NCBI GenBank assembly: GCA_973895155.1
Contig: OZ316894.1
Span: forward strand, 26,846,001-26,910,000
DNA from: Marsupella aquatica
Lineage: Eukaryota; Marchantiophyta
Reading direction: 5' to 3'
Length of the DNA stretch: 64,000 nucleotides
The notes beneath the pieces were generated by a model, which did not search any database, had not been told where the DNA came from, and was given only the letters and a program-made list of their open reading frames with translations. How positions within the stretch are numbered: position 1 is the stretch's first letter; every line of letters starts with the position of its first letter. The position numbers and the translations under genes were made by a program. This document shows, piece after piece, positions 10,068 through 21,800 of the stretch.

Positions 10068-12876
10068 AGTTATCATGTACCTGAGCCATGGTGCAACCTG
10101 TACATGGTTCTGTAGGTAATAGGTGTGGGCAGCATCTCGATCAGCAACAGTTAGAGACAGTTTACTTGAGGCCCCTTCCAAGACCACACCTTTAACCCCT
10201 GCCTCTTCTTCAGAGTCCCAGACCCGCTGCCGAGTTACTTGGCACTGAACCATATACTCTGCGAGAAATCCCAATGCCTCCTCTAGGATATAACCCTCAG
10301 CCATAGATGCCTCTGGTCGTGCCCTATTTCTTACAAAACCCTTTAGGTTTTTCAGGTATCTCTCGATTGGAGACATCCACCGTTGTGATACAGGTCCACA
10401 TATATCTAGCTCTTCCACTATATGCACCATCAAATGTGTCATGACATCAAAAAATGAAGCTGGGAAATGCATTTCCAGAGCACACAAAGTATGTGCCACA
10501 TCTGTCATCAGTTCATCCTTAGTGCTAGGGTCCCAGACCTTACAGCAAATTTTACGCCACACACGACACACACTAATGATAGCCATTCGAGGTCCTGTTG
10601 CCATCAAGTCCTTCAATGCCAAGGGAAGTATCTGCTGCATTAGGCAATGGTAGTCATGAGACTTGAGACCAGCCAACTTATTGCTGGCTCTCACACACTT
10701 TGCCAATGAGCTACCAAAATCTGTGGGAACTTTTCAAGTTCTTCAAAGTGCCCAGAAACTTCTCCAGCTCTGGTTTGCTCATCACATAAGGCGCCTTGGG
10801 CTTCACAAAGTGATCCTTCTTATTGTTTGGATGAGGCTTCATCCATAGCTGCTCGTGAATGCCTTCAGCCTCCATATCATTCCGCACAGCAGTGGTATCC
10901 TTCTTCCCAGAAGTAGTGTGAATCAAATTCTGAGCAATGTTCTTCTCTGTGTGCATGGGATCCAGCACATGGTTGATCAGAAGTTTCTGTATGCAAACAA
11001 CAAAAAGCAAATCAGTCCAACTGCAAATTGACATGTGTGTACAATGCTGGTTGCAATATCTTCAAGTAAAAACCGTGAATGCAAGTGTGATTTTACTCAC
11101 CGACCAGTATGGCAGCTTTGCAAGCCCTTGTGTCCTCTTCACCCCATGAAGCTTCGAAGGACAGTTCTTGCTTCCTTGTTTGGCCCCAGGTGTTTTCAAG
11201 TACTCTTCCACCTCAGCAGCAAAGGCTAATTTTTGCTCACAAGTCATCCTTGGGGGAGGCCCCCGTGGCTCGCACTCCCCATCAAATTTTGCTGCATAAC
11301 TTTGGGAGCGGTACTTATGGTTCTCCTCCAACCACCTTCTACTCCCCAGAAATACATTCTTGGATAGAGCAGCAGACCTTCTGCAGCTCACATTGGGACC
11401 ACACACAATGCATCCATTATCCTTTTGTGACTTGACCCGATATGAGACCCAAAGCTGGATAGTGATTCACTGTCCACAATAGAATGGCCCGCAGATTGAA
11501 CCACTTATTCAGGCCAGGCCTATCAAGTGAATCAAAGCATGGAACTCCCTCCCAGAGCTCCAAAAGCTCCTCCAACAATGGAGCCATGTAAATGTCAATG
11601 TTGCGGTCAGTCACTGAATCAGGCCCAGGGATCAGCAAAGATAACATAATGAAGAACTTCTTGGTGGACAACCAAGGGGGCAAATTGTAATTCAACAATA
11701 CCACAGGCCACGTAGAATGCTTGAGGTTGTTTTCCCCAAGGGATTCACACCATCCAGAGCCAATCCAAGGTGTACATTGCGAGGCTTTGCTTCAAATGTT
11801 GGATCAATTGTTGTATCAATCTCCTTCCATGCCCTAGAATCTGCAACATGCCGGACCTTTCCATCTGTGCTTTTACTGTCCTTATGCCATGTCATCAACT
11901 CCGAAATAGCCTTGCACCTATACATTCGTTTCAACCTGGGTATGAGGGGGAAATGTCGAAGGACTTTCACAGGTTGCTTTGATTGCCCAACCTGCTTATA
12001 CCTAGGCTTTTTGCACAGTGGACACTCATCGCAATCAGCATGCTCCTTTCTAAATAGGACACATCCATCCTCACAAGCATGAATTTTGACATAATCCAAG
12101 CCAGCATGACTGATCAGCTTCTTGCATGCATACAGGTTTTTAGGCAGCAGATTCTTAGCAGGCATCAACTGTTTCCCCATCAACAAAAGCAGTTCATCAA
12201 CTCCAGAGTTGGTGAAACCATGATTATGGCATGTGTTTAGAAATGTCAACACAAATGACAATTGGGAAGTAGTGGACCCCTCATACAAAGGGGCACACGC
12301 CTCTTCAAATGCTTGCATCATCTTCTCCTCTGCCTGTTGGTCCCAAATCTGAGGTGTTGCTTCTCCAGATGTACTGTCCGCCTCCAGAAGATCATCCATG
12401 TTGAAGAGACCCTCTTCACTTTCCTGCAGAGTGGGCTCCTCTGCAGTGGTTTCTTGGACGGGTTCACTGGCACTAGCAGTTTCACTTGGTATTGCCAGGT
12501 CCTCTAGTATCCCAGGGATATCTATGCCACAATCCATATCATTGGCAAGTTCCTCTGCACATCTTGCATTGTCCACAAGGCCCTCAAATGCACCATCCCC
12601 CTCCATGCATCATGCATTCCACTCATCATCAGAAGAGTCACAGTCCTCGCCCCACCAATACCTTTGCGATGGGTGGCGAGAATTCTGAATGAGGTGCTTT
12701 TTGACAGTCCCTAGACTAACACGATTACCCCTACAGTTGCAAATGTAGCAAGGACATTTTATCTTTGTCATCCCAGCAGCTCTATAGGCTGCAGTCTGTC
12801 GACGCCACAACTTGTCATCCCTCCTATTCAAGTCATCTTGACTACCACGAAAGTTCCTCAACATTGTTTCAGGCAC
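10068..12876 (-). pseudogene. TNP2-like CACTA (En/Spm) transposase, inactivated and truncated (element B)
   Basis: In minus-strand order there is first an N-terminal segment (12876-12607) with a Cys-rich CPCYICNC stretch. A Transposase_21-like core follows, with KIHACEDGCVLFRKEH, CPLCKKPRYKQVG and VLRHFPLIPRLKRMYRCK. Next come LLNYNLPPWLSTKKFFIMLS and GVKRTQGLAKLPYW, then an intron (donor after LPYWS near 11106, acceptor near 10992). The next exon has DPMHTEKNIAQN, and a DUF4218-like domain follows with GLKSHDYH and HFPASFFDVMTHLMVHIVEEL-type sequence. Damage is visible: an in-frame TGA at 12607-12609, a 1-nt deletion near 11737 where family members read NPFGENNLKHSTWP, and a frameshift near 10735. 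After DUF4218 the gene stops at 10068, where CACTA element A has inserted, so the usual C-terminal DUF4216 region is absent. The family catalyses cut-and-paste of CACTA elements. This copy cannot encode a full protein. Confidence 0.9.
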
Positions 12877-13116
12877 TTCAAGTCAATCCAATCAATGTCT
12901 TCCACTCAATTTGCCAAAATGTAGAGGACCCACGTGCCTTGCAACCTCTACAAGCTCTCTAGATACTGCAATCCTCCACTCTAATGGTACCAGCACTAGA
13001 CTCCACACCTCTAGGCTACTCTGCATGTACATCCATGACCATATCAGAATACAATGGTGTGTAGTCATAGAAACCCACTCCACTAGAGTGATATCAGATC
13101 TGTGAATCTTATCAGA

Positions 13117-13641
13117 TCAGTACAAATACCACTCCTGTGCTCGATGATAGTCAACCCTCAGGTACTCAGGCAAGTACATTAAGTCATCTAAGTCTAACCC
13201 AAGATCATGCCATGGTGGTCTACGATCAGTGCCTACAAGTAGTAGTTTCAATACCTTCCATTGTGGGGACATGGCTACCAAGTCCCTCCATTGGGTACTA
13301 ATGAGTCGATATTGGCAAATGTCCTGCGCTGATGACATGGGAAGAACCCTAGGCCATACATTTGTGACTACTAAATCATATGGCAAAACATGTAGCAAAC
13401 TACTACATTCCTCATCATCCTCTTCACACCCGGCTTCACACTCATCTGCCGAAAAGTAAACCTCCTCCTCATCTACCTTACAATACTGTACAACAGATTC
13501 AAGGTTGACAATGGTTCTGCCAGGTGGGGGTACAAATTGTCGGATTACCAAACCAACCAGCCAAACCACCACAAAATACATCCATGTAGCCACCCGTATG
13601 AGGAGTCTACATATGGTGTGGCGGTCTGGAATAAATGACAT
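13117..13641 (-). CDS. F-box-like protein carried by CACTA element B
   Basis: A single frame of 174 codons starts at an ATG. Residues 1-40 are hydrophobic, with a possible membrane segment at about 15-36. Residues 60-80 are acidic and Cys-containing. Residues 86-131 read LPYDLVVTNVWPRVL then CQYRLISTQWRDLVAMSP, which fits the F-box pattern LPxDL...iLxrL...lxxxrxVsrxWrxLi. An F-box would bind SKP1 in an SCF ubiquitin ligase. No substrate-binding repeats follow, so it may be a captured fragment or one exon of a longer gene. It lies between the TNP2 gene and the PHD gene, all on the same strand. The F-box call is by eye and moderate. Confidence 0.5.
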   Translation of the reverse strand: MSFIPDRHTICRLLIRVATWMYFVVVWLVGLVIRQFVPPPGRTIVNLESVVQYCKVDEEEVYFSADECEAGCEEDDEECSSLLHVLPYDLVVTNVWPRVLPMSSAQDICQYRLISTQWRDLVAMSPQWKVLKLLLVGTDRRPPWHDLGLDLDDLMYLPEYLRVDYHRAQEWYLY

Positions 13642-14267
13642 ACCGAGTGTAGTGTTTCACCTCCAGCATTCACTGGTGAGAACCTACAACATGGACATGA
13701 CAATAAGCTCAGCTCCCTCATAATTTGTACTTGCCACTCCATAGTTGTCTCTTTTGAGTTCATACTGTGAATTTTTATTTGCAGAAAAGTTTTACGTTTT
13801 ATGTCTTTGTTTCATGTGTTTAGGATGCTTCTTTCAAACCTGAAACTCTATTGCTACCCACAGACAGCAGGTTGAAGAAAATACCCCATTGGCAATGCCC
13901 CATCCATGACACCCAACAAACAAGACAACCAGATAAACACTGGGTCCAAACAATTCAATCACATCCACAGTATTGACATCCATAAACATCAACTAGGATG
14001 GACCTCATATTGGTATACAAAATAATTACCAAATAAATAAGTAGAGTTTGAGTACTTTGATTTTCTAGACAGCTGGCCTTAGTCAATTAAACCCAGAGCA
14101 TTGTCTCCATGCTCGTGCTAACCATTCACACAGTGAATAAAATGTGTGAACAAAATGTGTAAACAAAATGTGTGATGCGGACAAAACATCATTGTTCCAT
14201 TAACTAACTAAGTGTATCGATGTCTACAGTAGTATTGATGTATTTGAACCAAAATGGACCACGTCAA
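13642..14267. other. Intergenic stretch between F-box-like and PHD genes
   Basis: There is no open frame of note. A short tandem word (gtgtgaacaaaatgtgtaaacaaaatgtgtga) lies near 14148-14173. I see nothing else. Confidence 0.4.
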
Positions 14268-14921
14268 TCAAAGCCAGGAGATGTGATCATGAGCTGCTGT
14301 GCCTAGAGCAGGGTCAATAGGATGGTCAGGACAGTAAATCATCCAACGTCCCTGGTCATGTGCAGTATGATGCCAGGGCACTCTGTCCGATGCAAAACCT
14401 TGACGCTGGCTCTCGGCTAGGCAAGTACGATGCCAAGTTTTGGGACATCTCAAACACTGCACGGCCTCTGCCAGATGAGGGTCACGATGGTCTTGCTGGC
14501 ATGCAACACATGTATGGATGGGGCAAGACTCCACATCAAGTGGCAAGCATCCATGACAATAAAAACGAACACAATATGGCTGGGGGCACTGCCTGGCTAC
14601 AACAGAGACAATGCCACACTGAAAACACCTGTATGTCTTATCCTTACACTCTGGACAATACCAAGGATCGTCATCCTTGCCTGGTGCAATAAATACGGCA
14701 GGGCATGTGCCGACAGCTTCACCAACTTTGGAAACATGGTGGAAGTGCCGATGGCAAGCCCCATCACACATGGCCAGATCTCCATGCCAGTCACAAATGC
14801 CACAAAGCTGGGGACTACACTGACGTTTCTCAATGTCTGACCACAATTCAATCATCAACACATCTTCCTCCTTTCTCATTCGAGTATCATTCTTTCTGGC
14901 TTTATGCTTGGTCCTAGCCAT
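14268..14921 (-). CDS. PHD-finger protein with a histone H3-like N-terminus (CACTA element B)
   Basis: Translation from the ATG at 14921 gives 217 residues. Three codons of the frame upstream of it have no ATG, so the protein begins MARTKHKARKND. A cluster of Cys/His follows: C40/C43, C52/C56/H59, C89/C92 (CGICDWHGDLAMCDGACHRH, YCPEC), then CFQCG at 99, CPQPYCVRFYCHGC at 112-125, CPIHTCVAC at 133-141, CLRCPKTWHRTC at 156-167, and CPDH at 197. The order resembles the tandem imperfect PHD modules of plant EDM2-type proteins, which read histone tails. Residues 2-10 (ARTKHKARK) match the H3 tail ARTKQTARK at 7 of 9 positions. The gene is on the same strand as the TNP2 and F-box-like genes. A role in chromatin targeting or silencing evasion is inference. 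Confidence 0.72.
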   Translation of the reverse strand: MARTKHKARKNDTRMRKEEDVLMIELWSDIEKRQCSPQLCGICDWHGDLAMCDGACHRHFHHVSKVGEAVGTCPAVFIAPGKDDDPWYCPECKDKTYRCFQCGIVSVVARQCPQPYCVRFYCHGCLPLDVESCPIHTCVACQQDHRDPHLAEAVQCLRCPKTWHRTCLAESQRQGFASDRVPWHHTAHDQGRWMIYCPDHPIDPALGTAAHDHISWL

Positions 14922-14930
14922 TAAGACCAC

Positions 14931-15749
14931 TGGACATTCATGAACAAGAAAACTTGAAGAGTTATTACACTGTTAAATTGGCTGTCATAAAACACGTACT
15001 ACCACTTGCATATTGCAATCCAATATGGGGCCAGGATGCAGAGGACTCACCAACTGTACTCAACCAAGAGGAAGGCACTGAAATTTGGAGATTGTCTTGA
15101 TCGGTTTCAGATGTAGTTCTCAATCCCCTCTCACGTCACAAGATGTAAAACAAGGATTCATAATCTGCAACAGCACAAATGTGACACAAAATAGTCATTG
15201 GACTACATACATGCATCTGATGTTTTGTTTCAAACTCCTTCTGTAACTAAAGGTTGCCTCAGACTCATTCAATACTATTCCAATTATGCAAAGGACAATA
15301 GGCTTGCCATCGAACTCAGAAAAATAATTGCATGGACACTCTTCAACTTTCTTCATTCACTATACCCGATCTAGAGCCATAAGGCATATGTGCGAGGGGG
15401 GAGTGGGAGTCATTGACAGAGACTTTTACTATTGGATTCAACTTTCAGTTAACAGTAGATTGTGGGCCTTCTGGAACAGAGTCTTGAACATAGATGTTGA
15501 GTGGACTGGTGACATCTTAGATTAAAATGTTGTGCTTAGTAGATAGGATTTTTGCAATATACTTCAAAACTTTAATTCCACTGAGGTGTTCAAACCCTCA
15601 ATCCAAAATTGTACGAATATAGAAAAAGTCAGAGCAGTTCAAGTTATTTCTCAGTGTTTAAGTTACTATTTCATCCAAAAATATGCCTTATCTCATTGCA
15701 TCCTGGTACGTGCATATTGTGTTAGAATTCCTGCAGCTGTAAACTAACT
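14931..15749. other. Interval without a recognisable gene
   Basis: Only one short plus-strand frame (about 65 codons near 15328) is present, with no recognisable domain. The rest is AT-rich. It probably holds the 5' region of the PHD gene and the 3' region of the next gene upstream on the minus strand. Confidence 0.35.
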
Positions 15750-16202
15750 TCAAATCAAACATGATGTGTCCGAGAAACCCCCAATAGCGGGGTTGGGCAG
15801 GGCTGGACACCCGAGATCACTATCCACACCATTCAACAATGCAAAGTGATTCCAAAGGATGCATATCCTCCTACTTTGTTTAGCAGCTTTGTCAGCACCG
15901 ACCAGGGTTTTTGGGTTGACCACCCTACAAGCAACGCAGTCATACTGGCAAGAATGGATACATCCATGCGCTAGGATGGCCTTGACGTGTGGCACTTCGC
16001 CAATAAGTGACACATACACCACGGATGTGGGAAAGGGTAATGCCACAGGTGGAGGCTGGCTGTAGTCATTCTGGACTACAACTGGATAACAAAAATACCA
16101 TGTAGAGTGGGCTGGCCATGTGCCACGTCTGACAAACTCCAGACGCAATCTCTCTGCGGTGCCTGCAAGACTCTGAGAATGAGCGCTGCGAGTCCTCACC
16201 AT
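15750..16202 (-). CDS. Cys-containing CACTA-borne protein (copy B)
   Basis: A 150-codon frame from an ATG at 16202. It begins MVRTRSAHS and carries RLRLEFVRRG, WYFCYPVV, PFPTSVVYVSLI and GCIHSCQYDCVACR. These line up with the truncated paralogue at 5371-5666, and the first bases upstream of the ATG also resemble each other. After the Cys motif, copy B continues for about 50 residues that copy A has lost. The family is unrecognised, and a metal-binding role for CxxxCxxC is possible. It lies upstream of the PHD, F-box-like and TNP2 genes in the same direction and is most simply another cargo or accessory gene of element B. Confidence 0.55.
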   Translation of the reverse strand: MVRTRSAHSQSLAGTAERLRLEFVRRGTWPAHSTWYFCYPVVVQNDYSQPPPVALPFPTSVVYVSLIGEVPHVKAILAHGCIHSCQYDCVACRVVNPKTLVGADKAAKQSRRICILWNHFALLNGVDSDLGCPALPNPAIGGFSDTSCLI

Positions 16203-18560
16203 AGCTTTTCTCGATCACGTCCTGTGCTGCTTTGCTCACGTCCACAGCAGGTCCACTCGCTCCTGAAACTATAAGACCATGGTTAAAAAACTGGAGATTT
16301 CATCACTGACCCAGAATTTCAGTTTATATACAGGGATGAATCCCTGAACGTTTTAAAGGACAAGCTCAGACAGGCTCAAGACTTTCCCAATGCCAACAGT
16401 TGGTCATTCTATGTACCCCAAACACAAACAAGACTCCATTAACCATAATAGAGTACCAAATAGGATTCCAAGATTCATAAAAGAGAAGCAACAGCAGGAG
16501 ACAAGATGAAGAAACTCAAAACATACCATTGACCATACCAGAGTTTTCAATCGGACGGCAAGACCGACAGTAGGCCTAGCATTGATCAAGACAAACAAAA
16601 ATCTGATACTAGTATAGCAAGTAAAGAGCTTCTTCTCTGCAACAAAACCAGTTTGTCTCTATTTCAACTGTGAACCATTAGTCTCTATTTAAACAGTTAA
16701 CCCGGGACGTGGAGAGGACAAGACTATTAAATGACAAGACTAAAGAGTATTTCATTCTTCCATTCTGTACTCATCTATAGCAAACAGCAAGCAATATGTG
16801 ACCAGTATGCTTCTGTAAGCCTTACAGACCAGCAATATGTGACCTTAAAGAGAGGCTTTTGACAGGAATTCTGGCGAACACGGCCATCCACCAACGAGGG
16901 ATAGGGGTAGTCCATACAATGAGCAAAACTGCAGAGAAGAAGGCAATGACACGGATGATGGGAATCCAAAATAGCCAATAGGTACAGAGGATGAGATTCT
17001 GAAGCCCAAGCAACAAAGCGGAGTAGCTAGCAACCTAAACCTTGCTCTCGACCGCCACTCAAACTTGCAGCTGATCGAATCCCGGCTCTCAAAGTTGTAG
17101 CTGAGTCTTGCCTCTCAAACTTGCAGTGGCCCTCAAACTCGTACCTCAATCCCAGCTCTCAAACCTAGCAAGTCGATCGCTGATCACTCAAACACCTATA
17201 TAACAAATTTTAATGAAGTTCTAGCTAATAAAACTCACAGCAACTTGCAGCGCAAGTGAACTCACCGTTGTAGCAGTTGGCAGGCGTCAATTGAGTTCAC
17301 CTCAAATCTTGCAGCATTACAAGTGTAGCCCAACTCAAAGGTTGCAACAGAATTTTAACTCACTGTTACTCAAACTTGATCAGCAGTAGCAAGTCACATC
17401 TCAAGTCACTTCTTGAAACTGATCTTGCTACACCTCCTAAAACTGCAAGTCGCATGTCAAGTCGTCTGAGCCTCAAACTGATGTTGCTGCGCCTCCTACA
17501 ACTAATGTTGTTGCGGCTCCTCAAACTGCAAGTCGCATCTCAGATGCCCAAAGCAGCAATGTCAGCGCAGCCCAAACAGTCAAACTTAATTGGAGACAGC
17601 AACTTACCAGCTCAATCGGAGACAACAACTTACCAGCTCAATCAGATGCAACAACAGCATGCGCACATCCCAGGCTCAGTTGCAATTGATAACCCTTGCA
17701 CAACCTCCTCAGTGAGAGAATATGCAAGAAGCTCCCTAATATAGCTAAGGATCGAAGGTTTTTGCAATCAACGGAAGTGAGAGGAGTTACCGTAAGTCTT
17801 CACAAAATGAACCCAAGTTGGGGCTGGCTGCCGCTCGCTCAATGATATCAAGTACAGTTGGGCAGCGATTGGAGGAGCCAAAGCCCGATGGATCCCGCAG
17901 CCGTGACCTCGTGCAGCTAGGGCAGCGATTGGAGAGGCGAAGCCCGATGAGTTCATCAGCAAAAGAAAGAATTCCGCGGCGGTGAGCTCACAGTCTCACA
18001 TTCTCACAAGGCAACAGACCACATTCAGACCTAGACTGCCTGCAGATCCAACTCCCGTTTGGAAAAAGTGTTACCCAGGTTGAAGCTCAACTCAATGAAG
18101 TACCAGCTCAAAGTTGGCAGACCCTAAATCGCAGCTTGCAATGATTGAGAACTCTATCAAAGCCTGTAGCTCGCTCCAACAGCTTGTAGCTCCGCACAAC
18201 ACAACACTCCTGCGCAGCCCTCCCGCAGCGCTCCGCAAAGCACTCCCGCAGCACACTGCACAACACAACACTCCTGCGCAAATCTCCGTGACCCACTGCC
18301 GAGAAGAATGATAACGGACCCCAGCTCAATCGGATAACAGTGAGCTAGCTTGGACGCGCAGCTCCGCACAGCACAACACTCCTGCACAGCCCTCCCGCAG
18401 CGCTCCGCAAAGCACTCCCGCAGCACATTGCACAACACCCCTGCAGCTCCACGAGCCCTGATCTGATTGCAAACTCTTTGGGCACAACAGAAGCGCAACT
18501 TTGCTAAACCCGGGGCTAAACCCCTCGACTCCCTCGCCCTAAACGCTTTGTGGCAGCCAC
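16203..18560. other. Repeat-rich non-coding interior of CACTA element B
   Basis: There is no convincing gene. Several local repeats are present. Near 17040-17190 phrases such as 'ctctcaaacttgcag' recur. Near 17400-17560 degenerate units containing 'aactgcaagtcgcat' recur. The segment 18188-18262 is repeated at about 18361-18433 with few differences. The composition is like 6815-8819 in element A. Confidence 0.4.
18188..18433. repeat. Tandem duplication, about 173-bp period
   Basis: A stretch of about 75 bp starting 'agctccgcaca' and rich in 'ctcccgcagc' occurs at 18188-18262 and again at about 18361-18433. Most bases are identical, including an inner repeat of 'cgcagc..ctccgc'. It gives rise to overlapping Cys-rich minus-strand frames that I consider spurious. 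Confidence 0.6.
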
Positions 18561-18899
18561 ACAAACACAACATTCAACGTTGAGTCTCGATAGTTTGTGG
18601 GAAAAATAAAACTTGACTCACAGGCCCGCGGGTGCAAAGAGCCATTTGGCGCGAACCTAACTGACATGTCAGCCGGCCCCTAGAGTGATCTCAGCCGTCC
18701 GGATGAAATGAGACTACCTTGAGTGATCTCAACCATCAATGAGGCTGAATTTGATGTTAAGCCAAGGCCCCCAATCCCTCTACTTCAAGTGTCTAAATTA
18801 CACTCCAAGCATTGTCTAACCCCACAAAATAAGTCCTAAGTCATGACAACTCTGCCCTCTCAATGTATAGCAAAAAACCAATAATTTCCAATATGCCAC

Positions 18900-21800
18900 C
18901 AACAATATTAGGTGGTATAATTAGGTACTAGTAAGTATTGTCGCATGCACTAGACTTTCTTTGTGTGAAAAATGACATCATCCATATGGACTTTTTTGTG
19001 TCATTAATGAAATGATCTAATACGAGTCTGACTAATATAATGCCAATTCAAACATTTGTCCTAAACCCACATTTTATTTTATAGAGTACCCAATGAGCTA
19101 TCACTTTTTGCCTATTACCAATTTTAATACCCTAGTACTCCTTTCAAGTGTGTTACAAATCACACAAAGCTTGAGAAGAAATGTAGGTGGTGCCAGGCCA
19201 CCAAACAATACTTTTTCTATGACACTCAGTTGAGAGTTACATAAACCATCCGGAAACCCCTCGCTTCTACGTGCCCTAAACCCTGTACTTCATTTAAATT
19301 GCTATCATATTCTCTGGATATATTATTATCCCTTGGCACCATTCACTTAACTTCTCTGGTAATTTAATTATCCACTCCGACCTTCAATCACTATGTTTTT
19401 TGTCAATGTTAAGTGGTATATATGTAGTCTTGCAGGTATAATCCTTGGGAACCACCACATCCAAAGTGGTTTTGGCCAATCCTAAAAAACACCCCACTAC
19501 TTACTTGATTGCAAGTTGTTAAAAAGAAACTATAATTGTTGTATCACAAAAATGGGGAACCAAACCACCACATTCAAAGTGCTTTTGCCAGCCCTCAAAA
19601 ACCCACTACCTCTTTGCCAGTGGTTTCAGCAGTCTATCACTAAAATGTTGGTGACATTGTTACTGCACTGTGGTGACAATCCAGTATGACATGATCTGTA
19701 GTGGTATTTACAAGATCTCTGTCCCTTACTTGATTGTCAGTTATTTGTAAATTACAACATTTATGTCATTTATCACTCAAGACTAGGTGATGGTACTAGC
19801 ACTAGAATACATGTGAGAGTTTGGAACCACATTGTTATTGAAAGTGTTTACACACAATTTACCCCATTCCACTTACTTCTCCACTAAAATAACGGTGATA
19901 TTCTAAGTGGAATTTCCCTACACCCTCAAACTACCTCTTTTGCAGTGGTTTGGGAATTATGGCCACCCTACGACTACCACTACATCAGAAGTTCTTTGGA
20001 GGACTGCGTCATGTACCACATAAGTTTGAGTGAAAGTTTTAGTCACAAGAAATGAGGGCTTTGAAGCACATTATTTTGAGTGGTTTGGGGGGTGACAACC
20101 TTACAAAGAGAATATGTAGGCCATCTAGCTTTAGGCAAGTCTCGGAGGGCCATCATTAAAGGAGGAGGGTTGGGCCCGCCGCCATAACAATTCCTCCGTG
20201 TTAGCCCCCCCATGGTGAAGCCGTGGGACACCCCCATCATGTGCGCCAACCAGTTATAGCAACGACAATGAGATTGTGACGCATAAATTGCCAAGGTGGA
20301 GAGATTTGAGGCACCCAAGTGATGCAAAATCATGAACTCCACACAAATCACTCCAAGACTCTACGGAATTACAAATATGGGGCTTATGTGATGCATCCAC
20401 ACAATTCACTCCTTTTAGCACTAGTTCATGGCAAGTGGTCACACTAAAGTGTGCTGCATCACTCAAATACAGGTGCAATTTGTAGTCGCCAAAAGGCAAG
20501 GGCCTGAAACTACCTTATGTCAAGTGGTTTGGGTTGGTACTTACAAATGCAATTCATTGCAAGCGTTCATACCCAATTTACTTCTCAACTCAAATAACAG
20601 TGGTATCTTAAGTCGCATTTCCCCTAAACCCTAAAACCACATCATTTGTAGTGGTTTGGGAACAACAATCACCCTCAAACTACCACTTCATGAGAAGTTG
20701 TTTTGAGAATGGATGATGTACCACCCCAACCTGAGTAACAATGTTAGTCGCTAGAAATGTGGGCTTTGAAGAACAGAGTTTTTAGTGATTTGGGGAGTGA
20801 CAAACTTACAAGGGATAATGAGAAGTGGATCCACCTCGCGGAAATTGTCATAGGGCCGCGATTAAAGGAGGAGGGTTGGGCCCGCTGCCATAACAATTCC
20901 TCCATGTTAGCCCCCCAATGGTGAGGCCATGTGACATCCCCATCACGTGTGCCAACTAGTTATAGCAACGACAATGAGGTTGTGACGCATAAAATGCAAA
21001 GTGGAGAGATTTGAGGTACACAAGTGATGGAACATCATGAACTCCACACAAATCACTCCAAGACTCTACGGAATTACAAATATGGAGCTTATGTGATGCG
21101 TCGACACAATTCACTCATTTTAGCACTAGTTCATGGCAAGTGGTGGCACCAATGTGTGTTGCATGACTCAAATATGGGTGCAATTTGAAGTTGCCAGAAG
21201 GCGAGGACCCGAAACTACCTTATGTCAAGTGGTTTGGGCTGGTACTTACAAATGCACTTCATTGCAAGTGTTCATACCCAATTTATTTCTCAACTCAAAT
21301 AACGGTGGTATCTTGAGTCGCATTTCCCCTAAACACTAAAACCACCTCATTTGTAGTGGTTTGGGAACAACAATCACTCTCGGACTACCACTTCATGAGA
21401 AGTTGTTTTGAGGGATACATGATGTACCACCCCAACCTGAGTGACATTGTTAGTCGCTAGAAATGCGGGCTTTGAAGAACAGAGTTTTTAGTGATTTGGG
21501 AGTGACAAACTTACAATGGATAATGAGAAGTGGATCCACCTTGCCGCAATTCTCGGAGGTCCAGGATTAAAGGAGGAGGGTTGGGCCCGCCGCCATAACA
21601 ATTTCTCCATGTTAGCCCCCTCATGGTGAAGCCATGGGACACCCCCATCACGTGTGCCAACTAGTTATAGCAACGACAATGAGGTTGTGACGCATAAATT
21701 GCCAAGGTGGAGAGATTTGAGGCACCCAAGTGATGCAACATCATGAACTCCACACAAATCACTCCAAGACTACGTAATTACAAATATGGGGCTTGTGTGA

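Noticed and set aside
18157-18573. 138-codon Cys-rich minus-strand frame
   Set aside because: The apparent Cys/Arg repeats come from a local tandem duplication of C/G-rich DNA. There is no family likeness and the frame is not shared with element A.
18948-18960. CACTAGACTTTCT as a possible left terminus
   Set aside because: It diverges from the known termini after CACTAGA. It lies inside the subterminal region of B and has no matching flank.
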